Positions 31,201 through 41,641 of a stretch of DNA of 64,000 nucleotides are shown one piece after another (position 1 is the stretch's first letter; each line of letters begins with the position of its first letter). The stretch covers positions 1,642,001 through 1,706,000 of the forward strand of contig JAWQUS010000009.1 of the NCBI GenBank assembly GCA_036365455.1. The letters are read 5' to 3'. The DNA is from Macrosoma leucophasiata. Taxonomy: Eukaryota; Arthropoda; Insecta; Lepidoptera; Hedylidae. A model generated the notes under the pieces. The model was not told the origin of the DNA, made no database searches, and worked only from the letters and a program-made list of their open reading frames with translations. A program made the position numbers and the translations under genes.

Positions 31201-32913
31201 CTATTTTTTGGTGATGCCGTTTGTGCTGTCCCTTTGTGGGATGTAAATTTTGTCAAACTCACCCAGCTTTTCATTATAAAGACAAGAACTGTTTTCATTG
31301 AAGGATTTATCAATAAGCTTATTGCATTGAAATATGTTCGCCATTTCATTGTCACAGCTCTGTTTATTTTCTGTGTTTTGCATACGTCGTTGAGGCGGTT
31401 GCATTTTATCGCTTCGTATTCCACAAACAGTTTTCACTAGTGATTCTAACACAACCTGATCTTGTTTGCGTCGTTGTACAGCAGTAGTTTGTACGTTTGC
31501 TATGATTTCTTTGTATTTATTTTCCAATTTATTAAGTGCGACAGTAAGCTCCGTTTGGTTCTGATCAACTATTTCAGTAACAGCTTTAGTTCTGTGTTTT
31601 ACCAATTGAAGTTGCATAGAATATTCTGTTAAATGTTTATCTCGCTGCATTAAAGCTAATTTGGTTTCGTATGCCCTTATACACTTAGCTCTAGATTTAT
31701 CCATTTTTGTTAGTAGTTTTTCCAATTCCAAAATTTTTATTTTGTCATTTTTGATGCTTATGTTTTCTTTATTGAAGAAGTTCTGACTCGAATCATTGAG
31801 TAATTTTTCTATTTCCTTCTTAAGTTTATCAATTTCCGTGTTTTTGTCATGAATCAATTTATCCTTTTCTATTATCACTTTTTCGTTTTCTTCCTTCGAA
31901 TTTTTTTGATCGTTCGCAACTTTTATTTGTATTTGTTTGATTTCGTTTTCATAATAATTTTTGAGCTCACATAATTTTTTTTCATAGGATTGAACAACAC
32001 CTTCCCGTACTGATGATTTAATTTGTATTATTTCTAATTTATGTTTTGCTTCCATTTCACTTACTTCGTGATTTTTCATTTCATTGAATCTGTCGAGATT
32101 GTCTTGTAAAACGCTTATTGTTTCTATTAATGTATTTCTTGAATCTTGCACTTCACGTAATTTATCATTATGTGATTTTGTATTTGCGATACTATTATAG
32201 AAATTTGAGCACGTGCTAGTAGCGTGATCTAATTTTAGAATATTGTAATCGGCAGAATCATCCTGATGAATTTTAGTTTCTTCTCTCATTGCCTGAAGTT
32301 CGTTGTGTAAAAACATGTTTTGTTTCTTGATTTCTCTTAGTTTCATAATTAAATTAGTGGCTCTATATTCATAATTTTTCGTTGGATACTGGGAATCAGC
32401 CAGGCTACTTACGGTATTTGGACAAAATAAGCAGAGTTGTGATCGGTTCTGATTTAATTCTTCTTCAATGTTGTAAAGTAGTTCTTGTTCATTAAGTCTT
32501 TCATTGTTTTGACTACCATTTTTGCAACTTTTTACTTCACTGTCACGTGAAAGATTATCAGAAAATGGGCCTTCTTTGTTACTACTGTACAACAATTTAG
32601 TGTTCAGGTTATCAGAATCTATAACTACATACTCAACTTCTGAATCACCACTGTCGAATTCTTCTAATAGAGGCGTTAAATCATCTTGCTTGGGTTTTTC
32701 CAGAAAGGGATCGTTTAATATACCTTTTGCTAATTGGTAGCACAATGCAAACACATATTTGTTCCTGAGGCTCTTTTCATGTGGTTTACAGTCAGATAAT
32801 CTTTGAATCCACGCTTTACAATTGTTGATGACATCTTCATTTTGTAGTTGTTCAAGATAAGGTCTGAGTATTTGAAGGAATCTTTTGAATTCAGTGTCTA
32901 AAGTTTCATCCAT
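31201..32913 (-). CDS. coiled-coil protein with DUF4485-like N-terminus (CEP112-like)
   Basis: An uninterrupted 570-codon frame. The ATG at 32913 is chosen because it directly opens the conserved domain (MDETLDTEFKRFLQIL); the frame stays open upstream to about 33017 without another ATG. Residues about 1-86 resemble DUF4485, the N-terminal domain of centrosomal protein CEP112: LDTEF, a CKAWIQRL helix, then YALCYQLAKGIL- and PFLEKP-like blocks. An acidic stretch follows (EEFDSGDSEVEYVVIDSD), then about 175-510 is almost continuous coiled coil rich in Lys, Glu and Asn. CEP112 is a centrosome/cilium-associated scaffold; a similar role is inferred only. Vertebrate CEP112 is longer (over 900 residues). 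The intronless state suggests a compact gene, a single large exon or an old retrocopy. A possible acceptor (TTATTTCCAG) lies about 30 bases upstream of the ATG. No repeats interrupt the ORF. Confidence 0.75.
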   Translation of the reverse strand: MDETLDTEFKRFLQILRPYLEQLQNEDVINNCKAWIQRLSDCKPHEKSLRNKYVFALCYQLAKGILNDPFLEKPKQDDLTPLLEEFDSGDSEVEYVVIDSDNLNTKLLYSSNKEGPFSDNLSRDSEVKSCKNGSQNNERLNEQELLYNIEEELNQNRSQLCLFCPNTVSSLADSQYPTKNYEYRATNLIMKLREIKKQNMFLHNELQAMREETKIHQDDSADYNILKLDHATSTCSNFYNSIANTKSHNDKLREVQDSRNTLIETISVLQDNLDRFNEMKNHEVSEMEAKHKLEIIQIKSSVREGVVQSYEKKLCELKNYYENEIKQIQIKVANDQKNSKEENEKVIIEKDKLIHDKNTEIDKLKKEIEKLLNDSSQNFFNKENISIKNDKIKILELEKLLTKMDKSRAKCIRAYETKLALMQRDKHLTEYSMQLQLVKHRTKAVTEIVDQNQTELTVALNKLENKYKEIIANVQTTAVQRRKQDQVVLESLVKTVCGIRSDKMQPPQRRMQNTENKQSCDNEMANIFQCNKLIDKSFNENSSCLYNEKLGEFDKIYIPQRDSTNGITKK

Positions 32914-33072
32914 TAACAAGTTTTTGATTTTAGGAAATCTGGAAATAATTACGTTGAAGAGAAGATAACCAAAATTCTGAAGAGACAACGCGTCAAAGTG
33001 ACAGTATTTTCTTCCATAACTTTAGATATTTAATCGTATTTAAACAAATAAGTTTTATATTGAAATTTCTTA

Positions 33073-33170
33073 CATGATATGTTCTTAGGCTTTTGCGAGC
33101 TACACTCACTGAAATAAAATATTTTTTAAGGATTTATCTCGCGTGTATTAAGTTAAAATGATTTCAAAAA
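33073..33170 (-). mobile_element. Penelope-like 3' end fragment
   Basis: TGATATGTTCTTAGGCTTTTGCGAGCTACACTCA matches the extreme 3' end at 24987 onward. It lies about 160 bp upstream of the coiled-coil gene's ATG and could form part of its leader or promoter. Confidence 0.55.
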
Positions 33171-33727
33171 TCAAATGAAATTTCTTTGTCTCTCAATATT
33201 ACTAATAACTATCTAGCAACATACGATTATAAAAAATTGCAAAAATGTTAGGTTAAAAGGCTAAAGCATAACTTTTGGTATATGTAAGGTCATGAAGCAC
33301 AATTTTTACACCTCTTACACAAGAAAAAAACAAAGTTCAATTGTTGGTAGATACTACAGAAGGCAATACAGATCATTAACATAATATTATATCGCAAAAG
33401 TTTAGTCATGCACAACGATAATACGTTTTCACTTCTGGCACTCCCGGAGTGCAACCCGTTATTTTTTGTTGACATAAGTCATTCTGTCTTCACAAAACAC
33501 AGGTGTGAACGTATTTTTATGTTATTGCGAAATATCTAGTCAGGAAAGTAAAAGGTATTGCGTTAGGACCCTTTCCTTTGAATATGGTTAGTCCCTAAGG
33601 AGCTTATCTAGGGACCGGACGCGACTTGTAACCTATAATCGGATTTACAAAAGAAACTTATCGTTGTATTGGATTTGGAAGGTCTATTGATGGGCCTTGA
33701 ATTTTGTATTGATTTCTTCTTGGGACA
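33171..33727. other. no gene recognised
   Basis: AT-rich region upstream of the coiled-coil gene. No repeat or ORF could be identified. Confidence 0.45.
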
Positions 33728-33900
33728 TATTTATGAAACTCAGAGTAACTCGGAGTCTGGTGATGTGCCCGGAGATGTCAGTAGGCTAACTTCCTGTTAC
33801 ATGAACCAAAACGTAACCGGCGAATCGAGAGTGTTGTATGCTTTTATGCATGCATTTACCTCTGCCTACACCTTCGGGGATTACAGGTATGAAGTTATGT
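33728..33900 (+). mobile_element. tRNA-derived SINE T1, 3' fragment
   Basis: GTGCCCGGAGATGTCA ... ACGTAACCGGCGAATCG ... TCTGCCTACACCTTCGGGGATTACAGG matches the 3' half of the SINE at 36078-36406, opposite strand. The tRNA head is missing. Confidence 0.6.
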
Positions 33901-34805
33901 TTAAATTTTATCAAAATTGGTATATTATTTGGTCGTGAAATCGTAACAGACATAAAATACTTTACAAATTGCACACTAGTCTTTATCCGTTCTTAGGGTT
34001 CAAAGTACCTCCAAGTAGTAGTGTAGATTTTTTATATTGTTAGATTGTCCTTCTTGAGACCTAAAAGCATCTTGTCAGAAATCATTAGGCCATACAGACA
34101 TTATCAGTAACAAGGTGGTTAGTGGTGGCCGTTAGGTAGGTACACTAAAATTAAGCTGCTGATGTATTGGACGATGAGCTGGTTTTTACGACATCTGGCG
34201 CCATTGAACTTTACTATTAATAATTTGTGTAAAAAAATAAGCTTAAGTGGCTTAGGTGCAGTGGATGCAGAGCAATGACGTGTCACTCGCATCTTCATTA
34301 TCTTAGCTTGGGCGCTGAGCCTGAAATTCTAGAAGCCTACAACAATAAGTTTTAAAATATCAAAGAGCACAGCTAGTAGAGTAGATAACGAAAAAAAGCC
34401 CTGTATTCCTGTAAAATTATTCCTAGATTTATCCCCAAACTTCAAAGTAACTTTGATCAGGACCCTAAACTCGCCAAACGCGCCAACTGCGTCAATTAAT
34501 AATGAAAAAAGTTGGAAAGTAAACGGATATTTGTGGAGAGCGACACCGACAGGCGTTAAATTAGTAGACTACTGTGTGACGTGACGACACGGGAAACTGA
34601 CGGAGGAACGGGACCGTGAAGGGAAATAGGAGGGTAGCCATGTTAACATAAATTTGTACTTGACTCGTCTTTGCACTGCCTCAATAGCTTGTAAGCGGGT
34701 ATTATGACGTCTTATTGCGGTTCAATTAAAAAAAACGATATCATTGAAGAGTTAACCAAACCACAGCTATCAACCCATTCCAATAATGCGGTAGCAAAAA
34801 TATGT
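33901..34805. other. no gene recognised
   Basis: Unique-looking AT-rich DNA without supported ORFs. Confidence 0.45.
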
Positions 34806-35090
34806 CTTTTTTATGTAATGGAAATGGCAAACAAGCATTCAGTTCACATTGATGTTAAGTGATGACTGCAGCCTATAAACACTTACAGAAAGACCAAAGA
34901 GGTCAAAATGCAGATGCGTTATCACTTCTGAGGGCTATGGTATTGTGCCTCTGTGCCGGAAATTACAGGGCCACATTGCCACCTGACCGGAACACGATAG
35001 TGCTGAAGACTACCATTTAGCGGCAAGTATATTAGGTAATGCGATTGTGCCTACGCCCGCGAGCTCCGTCACTAGAGCTCTACCACCGGT
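34806..35090 (-). mobile_element. SINE-A, full length
   Basis: Complete copy, with ACCACCGGT at the head end (35082-35090). The A tail is short. Confidence 0.85.
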
Positions 35091-35322
35091 AATAACGCGA
35101 GATGGACAGCTGCATCTCCCGATAACGCTATTTATCACATGTCATTACGCTCAGGCAGATGAGATCTGGATGGTGGAGGATGGTCTGGTAATACTGTCGA
35201 GCTATCAGCGGATTTGAACTGTCCGGTATTTTATTAACCTTATTTTTAATTGTTGGTTTACGCAACGGGATTTGATAATGCATTTTTTCGAAGAAGTTGC
35301 ATGAGATACTCGTCTCTATAAT

Positions 35323-35548
35323 TGTTTTTTATATTATTTCGCATTAACACATGCTTGTAAAATATGGTAATAGATGGCGCTGCTGCTACCATAAAGCAAT
35401 GCAATAGATGTGAAGGAAAGATTTGACAAATCGGGCAGGGCTTCAGTAGCTCAATTGGAAGAGCGGCTGGACTAGATTCCCAGTAGGCCGCGAGTTCGAG
35501 TCTCGCCTGAAGTCAAATTTTTCTTTCCATTTTTCTTTAAAAATAAAA
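35323..35548 (+). repeat. tRNA-like repeat, copy 2 (fuller unit)
   Basis: Begins with TATATTATTTCGCATTAACA and AATATGGTAATAGATGGCGC before the GCTGCTGCTACC block, then the tRNA-like core at 35439-35515 (acceptor GGCTTCA/TGAAGTC with one G-U pair), a T-rich terminator and an A-rich end. Confidence 0.75.
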
Positions 35549-36066
35549 AATAATCGTCTCTATCTTCATAAGAATACACATGTTGTAAAGGTGCTAGTTG
35601 TCTATCTTGTAATACCTACCTGTTCGTTAGATAATATATTCAAAATTGTGATTTGTATTTGATCTAAGCTACGGCGTTTTATCGTAGACTTGATCGTAAA
35701 AATAAAATTACTAAAGCTTTATTCCTATACCATAAAACATAATCTTGATGGAATCGTAACGGCTTTTGTTCTATCATTCTAAATTGTGTTATAAATTGAA
35801 GGAGCTAAGGTCGGCTATCTATTGTATTTCAAGAGCGTTTGTTCTGATCTTGTACAAAGTGATGCTTAGTTCAATAGCGGATGAGATGTGACGCAGCATA
35901 TTTATACAAAGTGTTTGCAGAGTTCTGGGAAATGTGAGCTAATGTAAACTATTTATTTTCTTATTTCTCATTCGCTTTGAAATGGTGTACTACTATAGCT
36001 GTTAGACCTAAATTTAAAGTATAATCCTCAAAACAGCAATTAAAAGACACTTTTTGAAGTCGCTGT
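35549..36066. other. no gene recognised
   Basis: AT-rich. 35660-35700 weakly echoes 24785-24830. No ORF supported. Confidence 0.4.
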
Positions 36067-36077
36067 ATCGTAATCAT

Positions 36078-36406
36078 AGAGCAACGTATAAAAAACGTAA
36101 CTTCACGCCTGTAATCCCCGAAGGGATAGGCAGAGGTAAATGCATGCATTCAAGCATACACGCAAACACCCACGATTCGCCGGTTACGTTTTGGCCCACG
36201 TAACAGGTGGCGAGCATGTTGACAACTCCGGGCACATTACCAAACTTCGAGGTACTGGGCACTTTCCAGAAAATGCAAAAATCCCAATAGAGCCATCGAT
36301 AAAGGACTTTACACCATTATCTCTGATAACTCCCTACCCGGGAATCGAACCCAGGACCTCAACGTAGTAGTGGCCTGCTACCGCTAGGCTACCGAGGCAG
36401 TCAAAA
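36078..36406 (-). mobile_element. tRNA-derived SINE T1, full length with TSD
   Basis: On its own strand it begins TGCCTCGGTAGCCTAGCGGT (A box TAGCCTAGCGG) and has the B box GGTTCGATTCCC. It ends CCTTCGGGGATTACAGGCGTG with an A/T-rich end. TSD ATCGTAATCAT at 36067-36077 and 36407-36417. A sister copy is at 63628-63943. Confidence 0.85.
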
Positions 36407-36439
36407 ATCGTAATCATTACGTAATATACCGCTGCATAG

Positions 36440-36655
36440 TAGTCGCTATGCTTTTCTGTGTCCGATTCATTCTGTCGTAGTCACTGCTTCGTAGTGACTG
36501 CGTCGTAGGCGATACGTTGTAGTTGTTGCGTTTCAGTTATTGGGTCGTAGTCACTGCGTTGCAGTCACTGTATTGTAGTAACTGAGTCCATGTCACTGCG
36601 TCGTATAGTATTCGCTACATTAGTCCCTGCGTTTTAGTCGCAGCGTCAGAGTCGT
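36440..36655. repeat. degenerate ~15-bp minisatellite
   Basis: Units of the form GTCGTAGTCACTGCG repeat with variation (TTGCAGTCACTGTAT, TGTAGTAACTGAGTC and others) between SINE T1 and a 5S SINE. Confidence 0.7.
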
Positions 36656-36676
36656 TCTGTAGTACTCGTTGTACTC

Positions 36677-37025
36677 GTATACGTCCCACTGCTGGGCACG
36701 AGTCTCTCCCCTTTTTTGGGGGGAGACCTGGAGCTTACTCCACCACGCTGCTCCAATGCGGATTGGTGGAGGTGGGTGGGTTAGGGCCAAACCGCTGTCG
36801 GATGTTTTCAAACCGCCCATAAGGCCACCGATAAGGTTTAACGACTGCTATCTATCGATAGCAACCGGGACCGACGGCTTAACGTGCCCTCCGAAGCACG
36901 GAAACGCGCATTAAATTTGCCACTAGCGGTCACCAATCACACTACCCGACCGCGCCCGCAGTGCTAAACCAAGTAGATGACATATTATTATGATCTACAC
37001 CAGCCGCCGGGCCATGCGCGCTTCA
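36677..37025 (-). mobile_element. 5S-derived SINE, copy 2
   Basis: Minus-strand copy; its tail end (CCCACTGCTGGGCACGAG) lacks the TTATTA part. Near the 5S A-box region it has an alteration: GTAGATGACATATTATTATG replaces the usual AGATCG...CGATCT palindrome. Confidence 0.8.
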
Positions 37026-37339
37026 ATTTAATAGAAGTTTAAATGTAAAGAATTACCTAATTATTACTGGAGTCTAAGCTGATTTTCCGTTATTTCAAAG
37101 CTGGCACAATATTACTTAAATTCAGAACATCAAAGAATAATTGTTGATCATCAAGGCCGTTAACGCGCCATAATTGTGATATGCTACACAAATTCAAACT
37201 TACGACCGTCATGCTCACAATGGCTCGTGTCCGTGAATTGACGCACGAGGGTAATTTAAGCTTTAATATTTTTCTTCATATTCCCTAGCTCGCACAAATA
37301 CCGAACCGTCGCAATATCGCTGACATATCTTTTCTTCTA

Positions 37340-37803
37340 GCGGTAACGCAACAAAAGGTTGACTGCCCGGACCTTCTATCTAAATTACTCTTTAACGTAC
37401 CTTCAAAAACAGCTCGAATACACCGGCTCATATTCACTCATCCTGTGCATACCAATTATCGTCAAAATTCCTTTCTACGGAGAGCAAGCGGCAGCTTCAA
37501 TCAATATTGTAAGCATATCGACTTTGACCTATTTAATACTAATGATTCCACACTAAAGAGACTTTTAAGCAGCGACTTTTTTGATTAATTTTGTTTATTA
37601 TCATTTATTTTAATGTAAGCTATATTTATGTATGTTTAGTTTGCATACTTAATTAGTTATTTAAGTTAACTGTCTTCCTTTAATATTTAAACTGTGTCCT
37701 ATGCGTGGGTATCTGTCATTGGCTTCTGGATTTTTTGTTATGTTGCTTTACTTTATGTTTTAATTTGCTGTTGATACTCCTAGAAATAAATAAATAAATA
37801 AAT
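37340..37803 (+). pseudogene. CR1/Jockey-type LINE C-terminus and 3' UTR
   Basis: A 77-codon frame (37358-37588) encodes the C-terminal segment beginning VDCPDLLSKLLFNVPSKTAR, with TNYRQNSFLRR further on, typical of a region after the RT in some Jockey/CR1 LINEs. A ~210-bp 3' UTR ends in AAATAAATAAATAAATAA. Heavily 5'-truncated. Confidence 0.6.
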
Positions 37804-38264
37804 AATCGCAATGATTTATTAATAACCCTTTAGCATCCATCATGGCGTCTATTTTTAGGGTTGTTGGGGATCTGGATGCTTTTTGGATCATTTCGTTTTC
37901 ATTGTCGTTAATTAAATAAAATACTTATTCAAATATATCAAAATCAATGCCACTTTTTGTTGTAATTTTATAACTCAAGAACGGGCTCACCTATCCACCA
38001 AAAATGTTTTCGCTTTGTTCGGACTATTGAGTAGATGGTTTATGTGAAGTTTGTACAAAATCGGTACAGCAGTTCTACATTTATCATATTTTTTTTACAT
38101 AAGAATTCAATAAATGACGGATCATTTTGTAATTAGGTGTACCTATTTTATTTTGATAATGTAGGTAACATTGAACCCGTGTGAATTGTATTATTATGTA
38201 ACTGTAATGTGGTTCGGTTACTTAATGGTATGTAAATCGTGTTTTGGTTACTAATTTATTTTTT
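37804..38264. other. no gene recognised
   Basis: AT-rich. GGGCTCACCTATCCACCAAA and GGACTATTGAGTAGATGGTT look like repeat DNA but cannot be classified. Confidence 0.35.
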
Positions 38265-38350
38265 TGATTTTATGGCATCGCTATTTCGCAGATTGCCAGT
38301 GTCAAGTAAAACGATATTTCGTATTTATTTAAGCAGCGTAAAAGTTAGTA
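38265..38350 (+). repeat. single arm related to the 26.4-kb MITE
   Basis: TATGGCATCGCTATTTCGCA and GTGTCAAGTAAAACGATATT match 26533-26620. Here there is no opposing arm. Confidence 0.55.
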
Positions 38351-39399
38351 TAATACAGTCATCAAGTTTAATATGTAAGTATCAAGTATGTAAGTTATCA
38401 AAGATAACATGTCAGTCAAGTGAGTTACAGTCGAGTTATTCGAGTAAAGCGATGGCTACTTTACCAGAACATTTACAATGAAGTTTGGAGGCAACCTGAA
38501 AGGTCGTGTTTTTGCACTGTTATTCTATTTCACTATACACGGGCACTGTAATAAACCTATATCAAACAAAATGCCACCAACTTTATTTAATATAACTTAA
38601 AAATACACCAAGAAATTGAAATAAAATAAGAGCACCATACGTCTCTTTCAAGGTGCCCGCCAAAACCTCCTGGTTACTAATTGTAGAAAGTTAAAATTGA
38701 GTATCGTTAAAAAAGTATTATAATATACAAATAAAAAAAATATATTTTGAAAAGAATTACGGGATCATGCGTTGCCAATGGCATGCTTTTCAAAATGTGT
38801 TTCGGCCCACGACGCCTAAGGCACGGCCATGGGCCAAGGCCGAAGTGCTATTGTGTGGTTTGCTAAATTATATTGTCAGGCGTATCATCATTGTAATAGT
38901 GTAATGTAAAGTGAGTGCAAAACATGACATACTGTCACTTACCTCTACGCTTTCGCACGTTTTAAATATACAACCATCCATCAATTATCGAGTATAATTT
39001 GCACCAGTGTACCTGCTATACGTACAAAATGTTATGTGGCACAAATTGTTAATATAGACATTTCAGTGTAGATGCGTTATTACGTTTGAGATCTCCCTTT
39101 TAGTCCATAAGTCCATCGTTGATGAACGATTTCCTATTTCTGAGTAAAAATAGGTTTGGTAAAAGGTAAGACAAGTACGTACGTCAAGTTACATCGTCAG
39201 ATTACGCCGATCACGGGTCCGCTAAATATTACATTCAATAGTACGGGTTAAATTGAAAATAATTCGGCTGACTGTATAGTTGCGAAGTAGGCAGCATCTG
39301 CCGGCACCGTATTTTTCGAGAATGGGCTATTTCTTTTCATGCCGAAGTTTTATTAAAATCGATATAGCTTACGGCACTCTGTCTCTATATTTTTGTTTA
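38351..39399. other. no gene recognised
   Basis: AT-rich. A small GC-rich inverted segment (TTCGGCCCACGACGCC...GGGCCAAGGCCGAA) lies near 38800-38853. No coding support. Confidence 0.4.
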
Positions 39400-39659
39400 T
39401 CTATACAAATAAATAAAATTAGAGTGTCTGTTTGTAATAGAAAAATAACCGCTTATCACTAAATGCATAATAATATGTAGACGGCACGTATACCAGAACA
39501 ACATTTATTACAATTGTTGTCTGTCTGTTTGTTCCCGTTAATCTCGGGCACGGCTGGAGCGATTTCGCTTTTATATAGCTAGCTGCGCCCACGTCTTCGT
39601 CCGGGTAGATACTGAACAATCATAAATTATCACGCGAACGAAGTCGCGGGCACATCTAG
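39400..39659 (+). mobile_element. non-autonomous Helitron, complete
   Basis: Bounded as A|TC...CTAG|T: TC at 39400, CTAG at 39656-39659, host A before and T after. The 3' end has GAACGAAGTCGCGGGCACAT, usual for lepidopteran Helitrons. No Rep/helicase. Confidence 0.75.
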
Positions 39660-39846
39660 TCTATAATATAAAAATAAGTCGGGTTTTCCTTCCTGACGCT
39701 ATAATTCCAGAACGCACTAACCGATTTCCACGCTTTTGCATTCGTTGGAAAGGTCTCGGGCTCCGTGAGGTTTTTAACAAAGAAAATTCAGGAATAAATA
39801 TTTACAAAACGAAATCCACGCGGGCGATGCCGCGGGCAACAGCTAG
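39660..39846 (+). mobile_element. second Helitron, tandem
   Basis: Starts TCTATAATATAAAAATAAGT exactly where the first ends and finishes GGGCAACAGCTAG at 39846. Different internal sequence (CCGATTTCCACGCTTTTGCA), so it is a different subfamily, not a duplication. Confidence 0.65.
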
Positions 39847-39879
39847 ATTTATATATCAATTAGTAGATAATTAGCAAAC

Positions 39880-39955
39880 AATTCACACTGATTTAACATC
39901 TATATGAACTGAACGCTTGTTTGCCACCTTCGGTACATAAAAAGAAACATTGTGA
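39880..39955 (+). repeat. SINE-A tail remnant
   Basis: TTTAACATCTATATGAACTG and GCTTGTTTGCCACC match the last ~60 bases of SINE-A. Confidence 0.5.
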
Positions 39956-40422
39956 ACTGTACGCTTGATTGCCACTTCATGACTAAAAAAAAGATTGGCA
40001 CCAAAGAAAAAAACATTAATCAACTTCCGGAATTTCGGGTCTTGATTAATGAACACCCATTGTTTGTTAGTTGATAAGATAATAGGGTACATAGAGATTT
40101 AGATAGATGTAACAATTCAAGCATTAGCACTACTTGCGCTGAGCAAGCATCACAGAGGCCCGTATCTAATAAAATCTCGTACAATGTACTTTAAGCTTTA
40201 ACACAGAGTGTTACAGTACAAATCCCATTGCTTTAATTTCGCAGTACATTAAACCCATCTCGCTCAGCATTAAATGTACTAATTGGTCTAAATAGGTGTA
40301 ATGCTACAACTTAACTTGCTAAATTTATTCTGCTTCGTGTAATGGTAGTGAGGTAATGACTCCACATGTTCGCACTGCTTAGTTTTAAATGAAAACTATG
40401 TATATTTTCAAATTCTGTCTAC
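39956..40422. other. no gene recognised
   Basis: AT-rich. A second scrap, GTGAACTGTACGCTTGATTGCC, lies near 39951-39972. Nothing else. Confidence 0.4.
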
Positions 40423-40510
40423 ATCATTACGTTTGTTTTTATATTATTTCGCATTAACACATGCTTGTGAAATATATTTTATTTTTAAAGAAAAATGGAA
40501 AGAAAAATTT

Positions 40511-40587
40511 GGACTTCAGGCGATACTCGAACTCGCGACCTACTGGGAATCTAGTCCAGCCGCTCTTCCAATTGAGCTACTGAAGCC
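40511..40587 (-). ncRNA. tRNA-like core, copy 3
   Basis: Minus-strand tRNA-like cloverleaf, GGCTTCA/TGAAGTC acceptor, same abnormal anticodon arm as the other copies. Confidence 0.5.
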
Positions 40588-40891
40588 CTGCCCGATTTGT
40601 CAAATCTTTCCTTCACATCTATTGCATTGCTTTATGGTAGCAGCAGCGCCATCTATTACCAACTATGCTAGTTAGGCAACCGATATAATAGACTTTTCAG
40701 TTTATTGAATATCGTAAAGAAGTCGCTTTTACCCTTAATAATTGTTTTTATATTATTTCGCATTAACACATGGTTGTGAAATATATTTTTAATTTTTTTT
40801 AAGAATACTAGCATAGTTGGTAATAGATGGCGCTGCTGCTACCATAAAGCAATGCAATAGATGTGAAGGAAAGATTTGACAAATCGGGCAG

Positions 40892-40968
40892 GGCTTCAGT
40901 AGCTCGATTGGAAGAGCGGCTGGACTAGATTCCCAGTAGGTCGCGAGTTCGAGTCTCGCCTGAAGTCA
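40892..40968 (+). ncRNA. tRNA-like core, copy 4
   Basis: Plus-strand core with D arm GCTCGATTGGAAGAGC and T arm GCGAGTTCGAGTCTCGC, followed by TTTTT. Nearly identical to copy 3 across the core. Confidence 0.5.
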
Positions 40969-41118
40969 AATTTTTCTTTCCATTTTTCTTTAAAAAAAAT
41001 AAAAATATCATTACGTTTGCTGTTATACAAATCCCCCATAGATACATGAGAGAAAGACCTGGACCTACCCTACCGCTCTAATGCTTTCGTTTATGACGTC
41101 ATATTGTCAGTTTAGTTA

Positions 41119-41401
41119 TTGGTGGTAGAGCTGCAGTGACGGAGCCCGCGGGCGTAGGCACCACCGCATTACCTAATATACTTGCCGCTATATGGCAGTG
41201 TTCAGCACTATCGTGTTCCGGTCAGGTGGTAATGTACGGCCCTGTAATTTCCGGCACAGAGGCATGACTTAGGCCTCAGGAGTGGTAACGCATCTGCATT
41301 TTGACCTTAGTCTTTGTGTGGGTGTCTATAGGCTGCAGTCATCACTTAACATCAATGTGAATTGCAAGCTTGTTTGCCACTACCATTACTTTAAAAAAAA
41401 C
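41119..41401 (+). mobile_element. SINE-A, full length
   Basis: Complete copy (GGTGGTAGAGCTGCAGTGAC head). The middle block GGCATGACTTAGGCCTC has lost a few bases. Confidence 0.8.
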
Positions 41402-41403
41402 AC

Positions 41404-41600
41404 CTGACTTGAGATGTGAACTACATGTTTGTAGTTCAATGTTACCTTAGTTATGACTGCAGCCTGTAGATACACAAAAATCAGAGGTCAATATGCGTTG
41501 TCACCTCTGAGACCTAAGTTGTTAAGTGTCAGTGATAGTTATTAAGGATCTATCTGGTGGATGGAACACGGTAGAGCTGAACACTTCCAATTGGTGGAAG
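41404..41600 (-). repeat. SINE-A, old copy, inverted against the previous one
   Basis: GATGTGAACTACATG, ATGACTGCAGCCTGTAGATA and GGAACACGGTAGAGCTGAAC follow SINE-A order on the minus strand with heavy decay. It forms an inverted pair with 41119-41401. Confidence 0.55.
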
Positions 41601-41641
41601 ATAAATTGAGCCTGTGTAGATGTAAATAAAACCAGAGATTT

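Larger units (their letters stand above)
40436..41006. mobile_element. inverted dimer of the tRNA-like repeat, one insertion
   Basis: ATCATTACGTTTG at 40423-40435 and 41007-41019 brackets two copies of the tRNA-like repeat in opposite orientation, both preceded on the plus strand by the same ~40-bp block (TTTTTATATTATTTCGCATT). The right end has an A-rich tail. Confidence 0.75.
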
